Below, in pieces: positions 17,810 through 24,691 of a stretch of 64,000 nucleotides of DNA (its first letter is position 1; each line of letters opens with the position of its first letter). Under the pieces are notes generated by a model. That model ran no database searches, had not been told where the DNA came from, and saw only the letters and a list, made by a program, of their open reading frames with translations. Origin of the DNA: Comamonadaceae bacterium (lineage in GTDB: Bacteria; Pseudomonadota; Gammaproteobacteria; Burkholderiales; Burkholderiaceae_C); contig CANJQN010000003.1 of assembly GCA_947476465.1 (NCBI GenBank), positions 62,001 through 126,000 of the forward strand, in the 5' to 3' direction. Both the position numbers and the translations under genes were made by a program.

Positions 17810-18982
17810 ATGGACATGACCATCCCGAGTGAGCTGCTCGAAATCAAACGGACCGCGCGGCGGTTCGTGGACACGGAGCTCGTGCCGCTGGAGGCGGAGA
17901 TCGAACGCACAGGTTCCGTCCCGCGCGAGGTCCGCAAGCCTCTCATGCGCAAGTACGCACAGCTGGGCCTGCGCGGAATCACGATGCCCGAGGCGTACGG
18001 CGGGGCCGGTCTCGGCTATCTGGCTTTCTGCCTCCTCGGCGAAGCCGAGGCGCGGGCGCTCGACGCATTCCAGTTCATCTTCCGCGGTGGCGATCCCCTG
18101 CTTGCATCCGCGGGGTCCGAAATGCTCAAGCAGAAGTACCTCGTTCCGCTGATTCGCGGCGACATGGAGCACTGCGTGGCGCTGACCGAACCCAATGCGG
18201 GTTCCGATGCCGGCAACCTGCAGACGAAAGCCACGCGCGTGAGCGAAGGCTTTCTGCTGAACGGCGCCAAGCACTTCATCAGCAATGCCGAGTACGCGGA
18301 TTTCGCCGTGCTTTTTGCGGTGACGGATCCCAAGGCCGGCAGCGGCAGGGGGATCACGGCGTTCGTGGTCGATATGAAGTCTCCGGGCCTGCAGTTGGGC
18401 CAACGCCAGCGCATGATGGGACGCCAAGGCTGGCACCAGAGCGAGATCTTTTTGCAGGACTGCTTCGTTCCCAACGATCACGTCATCGGCGAGGTTGACC
18501 AAGGCTTTGAGCTCGCCAAGCGCTTCCTGGCGTCCACGCGTATCGTCACCGTCGGAGCAAACTGCATCGGCGTCGCGGAACAGTGCCTCGAGCTGAGCCT
18601 CGCCTACGCGCAGCAACGTCAAACCTTCGGCAAGCCGATCATCAAGCACCAGGCGGTGCAGTTCATGCTGGCCGACATGGCAACCGAGTTGCATACGGCC
18701 CGACTGCTGGTGTACGACGCCGCTGTGACGGTCGATCGCGGCGAATCGCCGATGCCCAAGGCTTCCATGGTCAAGCTCTACACATCTGAAATGGTGGGGC
18801 GCGCCGCCGACCGGGCGGTACAGATCCATGGCGGCATGGGGTATTGCCGCGACCTGCCGATCGAGCGCATCTACCGAGACGCGCGCGTCTGGCGAATCGT
18901 CGACGGGGCGTCCGAGATCCAGCGCCAGATGATCGGCGGCTGGCTTGACCGCCATGGCTGCTCCCAATTCATTGTGAGCTGA
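17810..18982 (+). CDS. Acyl-CoA dehydrogenase
   Basis: The protein has 390 residues from ATG 17810 (GGAG upstream); an in-frame TTG further 5' is less likely. Standard blocks are present: GLRGITMPEAYGGAGLGYLA, VALTEPNAGSDAGNL, FLLNGAKHFISNAEYAD, AYAQQRQTFGKPIIKHQAVQ and VQIHGGMGYCRDLPIERIYRD. The catalytic-base position reads IVDGASEIQ, that is Asp where medium-chain enzymes have Glu; this occurs in several subfamilies and need not be inactivating. It would introduce an alpha,beta double bond into the acyl-CoA made by the upstream ligase. The adjacent ferredoxin-like gene could supply or accept its electrons (inference). Confidence 0.92.
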   Translation: MDMTIPSELLEIKRTARRFVDTELVPLEAEIERTGSVPREVRKPLMRKYAQLGLRGITMPEAYGGAGLGYLAFCLLGEAEARALDAFQFIFRGGDPLLASAGSEMLKQKYLVPLIRGDMEHCVALTEPNAGSDAGNLQTKATRVSEGFLLNGAKHFISNAEYADFAVLFAVTDPKAGSGRGITAFVVDMKSPGLQLGQRQRMMGRQGWHQSEIFLQDCFVPNDHVIGEVDQGFELAKRFLASTRIVTVGANCIGVAEQCLELSLAYAQQRQTFGKPIIKHQAVQFMLADMATELHTARLLVYDAAVTVDRGESPMPKASMVKLYTSEMVGRAADRAVQIHGGMGYCRDLPIERIYRDARVWRIVDGASEIQRQMIGGWLDRHGCSQFIVS

Positions 18983-18984
18983 CA

Positions 18985-19203
18985 ATGGGCGCCGCTCAAG
19001 GACAGGCACGGCCTGCGGACTTCCCCGCCGACGCCTCTGCCCAGCTCGATGCATCCGTGGCGAAGCTGCGCAGCATCGCGGCGCAGATCGACACACTCGT
19101 CGATTCGGACAACCTGCTTGTGCGGGTGGAAACTCGCCGCATCAAGGACATCCTGCGCGACCTCCTCTACGAGGTCGACCTGGACATCCCGCCGGCGGCT
19201 TGA
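18985..19203 (+). CDS. Small protein of unknown function (72 residues)
   Basis: It starts two bases after the acyl-CoA dehydrogenase stop and ends 58 bases before the ferredoxin-like gene, in the same direction. The sequence is acidic and largely helical (ASVAKLRSIAAQIDTLVDSD, then RRIKDILRDLLYEVDLDIP), with no cysteines, no signal peptide and no membrane span. I do not recognise a family. Tight spacing in the operon and codon usage like its neighbours support it being a real gene. It could be a subunit or assembly partner of the dehydrogenase or the iron-sulfur protein. Confidence 0.6.
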   Translation: MGAAQGQARPADFPADASAQLDASVAKLRSIAAQIDTLVDSDNLLVRVETRRIKDILRDLLYEVDLDIPPAA

Positions 19204-19261
19204 GCATGCCGCAGCCGGCAACTTGTGCGATGCTGCCGGTGCTCGGCCCAAGGAAACCACG

Positions 19262-20368
19262 ATGACATTGTTCCGTCGTTTGTACCTGCATTACGCGGCA
19301 GCACCCGTGCGCGTGCCCGACCTCGCGCCCACGCATCGCATCCTGGCGCTGCTGTATTCGCCCGAGGAAGCGGCCTTGGCACTGGGGATGCCGCTCGTCA
19401 CACGCGGCCGCGCTTCGATCGCTGAGTTGGAGCATGCGTCGGGCCTCGCGCCGGAAAGGGTGGCCCCCGCCCTTTCCAGCATGATGGCAAAGGGCCTCGT
19501 GCTCGCCAGCGGGCGCGACGACCAATACCGCTCACTGTGGGATTTCTTCTTCCTGATGACCGACGTGTCGTTCGCACGCTTGGAGAACTCGCAGCCGCAG
19601 CGCGAGCTGGCGCAACTGCGAGAGCAGCTATGGCAGGCGGGTTGGTCGCATGATCTCTTCGCCTCCGACTATCCGTTCGCACGGGTACTGCCGTACGAGG
19701 GGACCCTTGAGCAGAGCGCCGCCCTGTTCGAGCACGAACGCGCCGCAGGCATCGTCAACACCGCGGAAGCGATTGCCTTCATGAGCAGCGCCTGCCATGT
19801 CGCGGCGAGCCATGCCGCACCGGCGTCCTTGCAGAGCTGCAGCCACACCACAGGTGGGTACTTCTGCTTCAACGCGTCCGCCCATTACTTCGTGGCGCAC
19901 CGGGGCGCGAGGTACGTCGATCGCGCCGAGGCGGGCTCCATACTCGAAGCCGCCAAGGCAAGCGGCCTCGTGCTGACGGCCATGAACCAGAGCGAGCGGA
20001 TCCCGAACGTCTGCCTTTGCTGCCCGGTGTGCTGCATCCATTTCCGTGAACGCCGCGAGTCGGGCAATTCGGCGGCGATCGCCCAGTCGGGGTTTCAACC
20101 CGACTTTGCGTCCGCCGACTGCGAAGGCTGCGGTTCGTGTGCCGACGTGTGCCCGACCTCTGCCCTCGTCAGGCTCCCACCTTCCCAGGGCGCTGAACAG
20201 CGGCCCAGCGCATCCGTGGGCCTGCTGCGTGATGCCTGCGTGGGTTGCGGACTGTGCGCTGTGGCGTGCCCGGAAGGTGCGGTCACGCTGCACCGCGTCG
20301 AATCGGTTCCCATCGAAAAAACCACGCAGGATGCATGGCGGGCATTCGAGGCGCAAAGACGCTGGTGA
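19262..20368 (+). CDS. Winged-helix / 2x[4Fe-4S] ferredoxin-type iron-sulfur protein
   Basis: The protein has 368 residues from ATG 19262. The N-terminal 110 residues resemble a MarR-like winged helix (YSPEEAALALGMPL, ASIAELEHASGLAPERVAPA). The C-terminal third has CLCCPVCC (a cluster of four Cys), then two classical ferredoxin motifs, CEGCGSCADVCPTSAL and CVGCGLCAVACPEGAV, each suited to a [4Fe-4S] cluster. No signal peptide or membrane span is present. Similar wHTH-ferredoxin proteins occur in anaerobic bacteria with unclear roles; here it sits between an acyl-CoA dehydrogenase and a crotonase. It may be an electron carrier for the pathway or a redox-sensing regulator. Confidence 0.8.
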   Translation: MTLFRRLYLHYAAAPVRVPDLAPTHRILALLYSPEEAALALGMPLVTRGRASIAELEHASGLAPERVAPALSSMMAKGLVLASGRDDQYRSLWDFFFLMTDVSFARLENSQPQRELAQLREQLWQAGWSHDLFASDYPFARVLPYEGTLEQSAALFEHERAAGIVNTAEAIAFMSSACHVAASHAAPASLQSCSHTTGGYFCFNASAHYFVAHRGARYVDRAEAGSILEAAKASGLVLTAMNQSERIPNVCLCCPVCCIHFRERRESGNSAAIAQSGFQPDFASADCEGCGSCADVCPTSALVRLPPSQGAEQRPSASVGLLRDACVGCGLCAVACPEGAVTLHRVESVPIEKTTQDAWRAFEAQRRW

Positions 20369-20385
20369 GCCAAGGAGCTTCATCC

Positions 20386-21189
20386 ATGAATGCACAAGAA
20401 TCGGTGCTGGTCGAAATGCACGGCCATGTTGCGCTCGTCATCCTGAACCGCCCGGAAAAGATGAACGCGTTCGATCAGCCGATGATGGAGAGGATGCGCG
20501 CGGTGTTCGACTCGGTCGGCGAGAACCCTCAATGCCGCGTGATGGTGCTGACGGGCGCTGGCGGCAACTTTTCTTCCGGCGGGGATGTCGGCGGCCTCGG
20601 CCTCGGGGCGACGCTCGCGAGTCAACCGACCATCACACTGATGCAAAACATGCGGCGCTACCAGCACCGCCTTCAGCTCGCGCTGGCGAATGTGCCGGTA
20701 CCCACCATCGCCGCCGTCGAAGGTGTGGCAGTCAGTGGCGGGCTCGATCTCGCGCTTTGTTGCGACATGCGCGTCGCCGCCGAAAGCGCTCGCCTGGGTG
20801 AAACGTACACTCGGCTGGGCCTCGTGCCTGGCAACGGAGGCTGCTTTTTGTTGGCGGCACTGCTCGGCCCGGCGAAGGCCGCGGAGCTGATCTACACCTC
20901 GCGCGTCCTTCGCGCCGGCGAGGCTGCGGCGCTCGGGCTGCTCAATGAAGTAACGGTGGACGGAAAGGCTGTTGAGGCGGCCTTGGCGCTGGCAGAGCGC
21001 ATCGCGGCCAATGCGCCCTTGGCCGTTCGCTTTGCCAAGGAACTGCTCGTGAGCGTGCAGCGTCGCAAGCTCGCAGAACACTTGGAGCAGGTGGGGCCAC
21101 TCGTCAGCATGCTGCAGCAAACCGGCGACCACGTGGAAGGCGCACAAGCCGTTCGTGCGCGACGTACCCCTGACTTCAAAGGTGCGTAG
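20386..21189 (+). CDS. Enoyl-CoA hydratase/isomerase (crotonase) family protein
   Basis: The protein has 267 residues; AAGGAG (20372-20377) decides the start at 20386. The crotonase fold is clear (ILNRPEKMNAFDQPM, GNFSSGGDVGG, GVAVSGGLDLALCCDMRVAA, RLGLVPGNGG). The usual catalytic glutamates are not conserved: the first position is Asp (GGLDLALCCD) and the second appears to be Tyr (ETYTRLG). A simple hydratase mechanism is therefore doubtful; isomerase, hydrolase or C-C cleaving activity is possible. It is the last gene of the rightward operon, and its 3' end overlaps the convergent tetR-type gene by 14 bp. Confidence 0.88.
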   Translation: MNAQESVLVEMHGHVALVILNRPEKMNAFDQPMMERMRAVFDSVGENPQCRVMVLTGAGGNFSSGGDVGGLGLGATLASQPTITLMQNMRRYQHRLQLALANVPVPTIAAVEGVAVSGGLDLALCCDMRVAAESARLGETYTRLGLVPGNGGCFLLAALLGPAKAAELIYTSRVLRAGEAAALGLLNEVTVDGKAVEAALALAERIAANAPLAVRFAKELLVSVQRRKLAEHLEQVGPLVSMLQQTGDHVEGAQAVRARRTPDFKGA

Positions 21190-21874
21190 GAGCCAGTTCC
21201 TGTGAATGACGAGCCGCGAGGCCCCGCGTGGCGAGTTCCACCAGCGATTCGGCGACCTCGTCCGCCGACCACGCGCCACCTTCCCTGTACCACTTGGGAA
21301 CCCAATTGACTGCGCCCAGAAGGGTAAAAACGGCGAGCTTCGGATCGCAAGGGGCGATGCTCCCATCCGTGATGCCTTCCTTGATGAGTTCGCGGTATCG
21401 CCGCTCGGCTTCATCCCTGCGTTCGACAATCACGAGAGCCTGCTCGGGCAGTAGCGCGTTCTCCTCTAGAAGCACCACCGGGTGCCCTAGATTGCCGATC
21501 AGATCCACAAGGTAGCCCTTCATTGCAATCTTGAGCTTCTCCAGCCCGGTGTTGCCAAGGCGTTCTCCGTTTTCCAGATTCGCGAACGCGGAATCCATGG
21601 CGACATTGAAGCTCTCGAACAGCAACTCGTGCTTGCTCTGCACATAGCGATACAGCGCTGCCTTTGTCACGCCGAGTCGCTTGGCGATGTCACCCATCGA
21701 CGTGCCGTGAAAACCGGTCTTGTTGAAGGAGCGCGCAGCCTCACGCACGATGAAGCGGCGCTTCATGTCGGTTCGCTCTTGCAGGCTCGGCATCAGGTCG
21801 CCCCAGGCGGGCACCACAGGCGCGTGCGGCTCAACGTTTTTCACGGACGGTCTGACTTTGGTCGCGGTGCGCAT
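21176..21874 (-). CDS. TetR/AcrR family transcriptional regulator
   Basis: The protein has 232 residues. The DNA-binding domain lies at about 35-85 (REAARSFNKTGFHGTSMGDIAKRLGVTKAALYRYVQSKHELL), preceded by a 33-residue extension. The ligand-binding domain is all-helical. The related FadR/PsrA-like group often senses acyl-CoA, which would fit this locus. It is divergent from the cupin-like gene with a 56-bp gap, so autoregulation and control of that gene are likely, and control of the flanking catabolic operons is possible. Confidence 0.9.
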   Translation of the reverse strand: MRTATKVRPSVKNVEPHAPVVPAWGDLMPSLQERTDMKRRFIVREAARSFNKTGFHGTSMGDIAKRLGVTKAALYRYVQSKHELLFESFNVAMDSAFANLENGERLGNTGLEKLKIAMKGYLVDLIGNLGHPVVLLEENALLPEQALVIVERRDEAERRYRELIKEGITDGSIAPCDPKLAVFTLLGAVNWVPKWYREGGAWSADEVAESLVELATRGLAARHSQELAPTHL

Positions 21875-21930
21875 GATCGAATTGTATACTTCGTATCCGA
21901 GTGGTCTGACATGGTAACCGAGGGGTCACC
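21875..21930. promoter_or_regulatory. Divergent TetR/cupin control region with ATAC-TTC-GTAT inverted repeat
   Basis: This 56-bp gap is notably AT-rich in its centre (TTGTATACTTCGTATCC). ATAC (21886-21889) and GTAT (21893-21896) form an inverted repeat around TTC, overlapping TACAAT, a good -10 for the leftward tetR-type gene, and TATACT on the other strand. It is the natural place for a TetR operator. Confidence 0.4.
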
Positions 21931-22746
21931 GTGTCGATGCCCACCAATGGAAGGGCGCTGGAAATGTTCTTTGCCTGCGATGGAATGGTCGCCGAGCGAA
22001 ACAGGGTCTGCAGGCCGTGGCCGCAGGGTGGTCAGACTTGGCTGCGCCCGTATTTCGGGCCTCCTCCCGCACGTGGCCTGGGTGTTGATGTGCCGCTGGA
22101 GTATGTTCCCCCAGCCAGCGGTGAAGCCCGCGAGCCACAGGCGTACATGGTCGAACAGGAGCGGGAGGTGACGGTGCCTGCCCACTTTCACTACGTAGAC
22201 CAGTTCCAGGTTGTGGTCGGCGGCAGTGGTCTGATCGGCCGCCACGAGGTCGGACCGTTCTCAGTCCACTTCTCGCTTGCGCGGACAGGCTACGGTCCCA
22301 TCGTGCCGGGACCTGAGGGCATTGACTACCTCACTTTGCGCGCTTCACCCGACAGCACGGGAGCCCATTACCTGCCGGGCGCGCGCGACAAGATCGGCCG
22401 CGGCAAAAAACGCAACGTGATCGTCGACGAGATCGCGGCCCAAACCCTGACCGATCAAGGGCCCGGGCTGATCACGTACGTTGCGGAGCCCGATGGCCTC
22501 GCGATCGCAGTGCTGAGGCTCCAGGCCGGTGGACAGGGCATGACAGCTCTGGAATATTCTGGCGGTGGGCAGTTCGTTGTCGTGCTCGACGGGCAAGTGA
22601 GCTGCCAAACGCAGGCGTACGGCCCCTTGTCCGTACTCTTTGCGAGCGCGGGCAAAGGCCCGTTAGCGCTCGACGCCTTGGGACCGGCGTCGGTTCTCGT
22701 CCTGCAGTACCCGAATTCTCCTCCACCCGCGAGCCTGCCGCCGTGA
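21931..22746 (+). CDS. Cupin-like protein of unknown function
   Basis: The protein has 271 residues from GTG 21931 with GAGGGG upstream; ATG 21937 is an alternative. Beta-rich, with HFHYVDQFQVVVGGSGLIGRH, a typical cupin metal-box-like motif (HxH near residue 85 and a later His), and a second half (FVVVLDGQVSCQTQAYGPLSVLF) that looks like a degenerate second cupin domain. There is no signal peptide. Such bicupins can be dioxygenases, isomerases or sugar/acid-binding regulators. Divergent placement from a TetR gene in a catabolic locus favours an enzyme or substrate-binding role; the function is not assigned. Confidence 0.65.
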   Translation: MSMPTNGRALEMFFACDGMVAERNRVCRPWPQGGQTWLRPYFGPPPARGLGVDVPLEYVPPASGEAREPQAYMVEQEREVTVPAHFHYVDQFQVVVGGSGLIGRHEVGPFSVHFSLARTGYGPIVPGPEGIDYLTLRASPDSTGAHYLPGARDKIGRGKKRNVIVDEIAAQTLTDQGPGLITYVAEPDGLAIAVLRLQAGGQGMTALEYSGGGQFVVVLDGQVSCQTQAYGPLSVLFASAGKGPLALDALGPASVLVLQYPNSPPPASLPP

Positions 22747-22782
22747 TCAAGTCTCGCCTGGCCGCGCGTGTCCCAGTCGCTT

Positions 22783-23574
22783 TCAATGGCGATACGAGGA
22801 GTCCAGGCGATCCAATTGACGCAGTAGAGCTGGCCACTCCAATGTGCCGAACTCGGCCTTCGTTTCGCCTCCTGGGCCGTAGCGGCGTGCCATTCTCCGC
22901 GCAAGCTCCAAGGGCGGTAGCGTGAACTCGCGCCCGCTCGCAAACACGTCGACTTGCGCTTTGCATGCGTTCTCCAGCCAGTACATGGTATTGAACGCGG
23001 CGCCGATGGTGCGGCCGCACGCCAACAGCCCGTGATTGCGCAGGACGAGCACCGAATGCGGGCCCAGGTCGCGGGCGATCCGATCGCGCTCGGAGAGGTC
23101 GCTTACAGGCTCCTCGTAATCGTGATAGCCGACGGCCTCAAAGAAGCGCATGGCGGTTTGAGTCAACGGCAGCAGGCCTTCCCTCATCGCGGACACAGCC
23201 ATGCCGGCCCGCGTGTGCGTGTGGAGTACGCACGCCCACTCGGGCCGTGCTGCGTGGACGGCGCTGTGGATGAGATACCCGGCCTCGTTGATTCCATACG
23301 GTGTCTCTGGCTGCAGCACAACTTTTCCATCGAGATCGATCTTGTACAAGCTTGACGCTGTAATCTCTTCATAGAGCATTCCGAACGGGTTGATCAGAAA
23401 GTGCCTCCCCTGGCTGCCCGGCACCTTGGCGGTGATGTGGTTATAGATCAGGTCACTCATCCCGTACTTTGCTACCAACCGATAGCAGGCGGCGAGGTTG
23501 ACCCGCGCCTCCCATTCTTCGGGGCTTACCTCGTTGCGCAGGCTGCGCGGCGATGCGGATGAAGATGCGTGCAT
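22783..23574 (-). CDS. Class II aldolase/adducin family protein
   Basis: The protein has 263 residues when started at ATG 23574. An ATG nine bases upstream is only one base from the GGAG and is therefore less likely, whereas 23574 has a 10-base spacing. Family zinc ligands are visible: HTHTRAG (HxH) and the later His in RNHGLLACGRTIG. The substrate loop YNHITAKVPG is present. Members are metal-dependent aldolases, epimerases or decarboxylases acting on phosphorylated sugars or hydroxy-acids, but many in this subgroup are uncharacterised. Convergent with the cupin-like gene (36-bp gap). Confidence 0.88.
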   Translation of the reverse strand: MHASSSASPRSLRNEVSPEEWEARVNLAACYRLVAKYGMSDLIYNHITAKVPGSQGRHFLINPFGMLYEEITASSLYKIDLDGKVVLQPETPYGINEAGYLIHSAVHAARPEWACVLHTHTRAGMAVSAMREGLLPLTQTAMRFFEAVGYHDYEEPVSDLSERDRIARDLGPHSVLVLRNHGLLACGRTIGAAFNTMYWLENACKAQVDVFASGREFTLPPLELARRMARRYGPGGETKAEFGTLEWPALLRQLDRLDSSYRH

Positions 23575-23633
23575 TTTGTACATTCTCCTACCTACAGCGA
23601 AAACGTGAGCACTTCGGGAACATCATGATCCTC

Positions 23634-23649
23634 ATACGAGTGCGCGTAT
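23634..23649. promoter_or_regulatory. Inverted repeat ATACG-6-CGTAT upstream of the class II aldolase gene
   Basis: ATACG (23634-23638) and CGTAT (23645-23649) form a perfect 5+5 palindrome about 60 bp before the aldolase start, in the 135-bp gap that should contain its promoter. The half-site resembles ATAC/GTAT at 21886-21896 beside the TetR gene. On the leftward strand TTTACA lies roughly one promoter length upstream. Apart from this, the gap shows no gene. Confidence 0.3.
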
Positions 23650-23709
23650 CTGGTACCTGTAAACGAACGACAGCGTCCGCGCCGCGCTCACGGACACCGC
23701 TCAGTCCTT

Positions 23710-24660
23710 CTACCCCGCCCGCAATACATACCCCACCCGCGGAAAATGCACATGCACGATCCCGCACCGCTCGTCACTTCGCTTGAGCGTGTAGTGCGTG
23801 CGCGTCGCCGCCAGCAGTTCCCCCTCGGTCGACTCGGCGCCGAAAGACTCCGGCGTGACGGTGACCGGGCTGCCCAGCGGAATGTTGTGGTCGTCCTGGA
23901 AGGCGCTGTCGATCAGCAGGTTCGCGCCGGCCGGCAGCGGGTCACTGCGTTCAGCGACCGTGATGGCCTTGGCGGCGCTGAATTTCTCCAGACGGCCATG
24001 GCCCAGGGCGGTCATGCGGTCCATCCACTCCAGCACCGCCGGGGTGACGGCCAGGATGGCGGCCATGGCGGGCACCTGGACGCGCGTGAACCACAGCGGG
24101 TGGTAGGTGGCGAAGTCGGCGACGCAGGGCTCGGCGCCGAAAAGAAAATCATGCTCCTCGACCATGCTGGCGATGCGGCGCAGGTAGGAGCGCAGGGCCG
24201 AGGTGGCATCTCCCGCACGCAAATGCGTCATGTTCACCCGCATGGCCTTGCGGTCGGCCATGAAGGCCTGGGCGGCCTCGGGTTGACCGGCGTGGAACTG
24301 GGCCGCGCCTTTGGGCTGCAGGTTGTAGGCCATGGCCGCCCAGAACAGGGTGGTGTCGGCCCATTGGGCGAAGACCCGCGAACAGCCGCGCAGGTGCGGC
24401 GGATACAGGGGCGGCTCGGGCTGCACATGTTCGAGCACATCGCAGATCAACGCGGTGTCGCAGTAGATATCGGCCCCCACCTGCAGGAAGGGCGTCTTGC
24501 GGTAGCCGCCGGTCAGTGCCACCACATCGGGCTTGGGCAGGACGGCCGGCACGATGACCGACTTCCATGCCAGCTTCTTGCGCCCCAGCACCAGGCGGAT
24601 CTTTTCGGAGAAGGGTGAGCTGGCGTAGTGGTGGAGGATCAGGTCGGGGCTGTGGGGCAT
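23710..24660 (-). CDS. Glutathione S-transferase family protein
   Basis: The protein has 316 residues from ATG 24660. The N-terminal thioredoxin-like domain (about 5-80) begins LILHHYASSPFSEKIRLVLG and has the cis-Pro region RKTPFLQVGADIYCDTALI, followed by a helical GST C-terminal domain with FLFGAEPCVADFATYHPLWF. The last 90 residues (GSPVTVTPESFGAESTEGEL onwards) form a beta-rich extension not found in small GSTs. The Ser of ASSPFSEK is the likely catalytic residue. It is the last gene of an acyl-CoA/reductase operon; a detoxification or CoA/glutathione exchange role is possible. Confidence 0.85.
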   Translation of the reverse strand: MPHSPDLILHHYASSPFSEKIRLVLGRKKLAWKSVIVPAVLPKPDVVALTGGYRKTPFLQVGADIYCDTALICDVLEHVQPEPPLYPPHLRGCSRVFAQWADTTLFWAAMAYNLQPKGAAQFHAGQPEAAQAFMADRKAMRVNMTHLRAGDATSALRSYLRRIASMVEEHDFLFGAEPCVADFATYHPLWFTRVQVPAMAAILAVTPAVLEWMDRMTALGHGRLEKFSAAKAITVAERSDPLPAGANLLIDSAFQDDHNIPLGSPVTVTPESFGAESTEGELLAATRTHYTLKRSDERCGIVHVHFPRVGYVLRAG

Positions 24661-24691
24661 CGGGCTTTCCTTGTATCGCAATCGGGGAACG

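Noticed and set aside
21880..21897. Resemblance of ATACTTCGTAT to a recombinase (loxP-type) half-site
   Set aside because: Only the short core matches and there is no second arm with the required spacing; the position between divergent genes fits an operator better.
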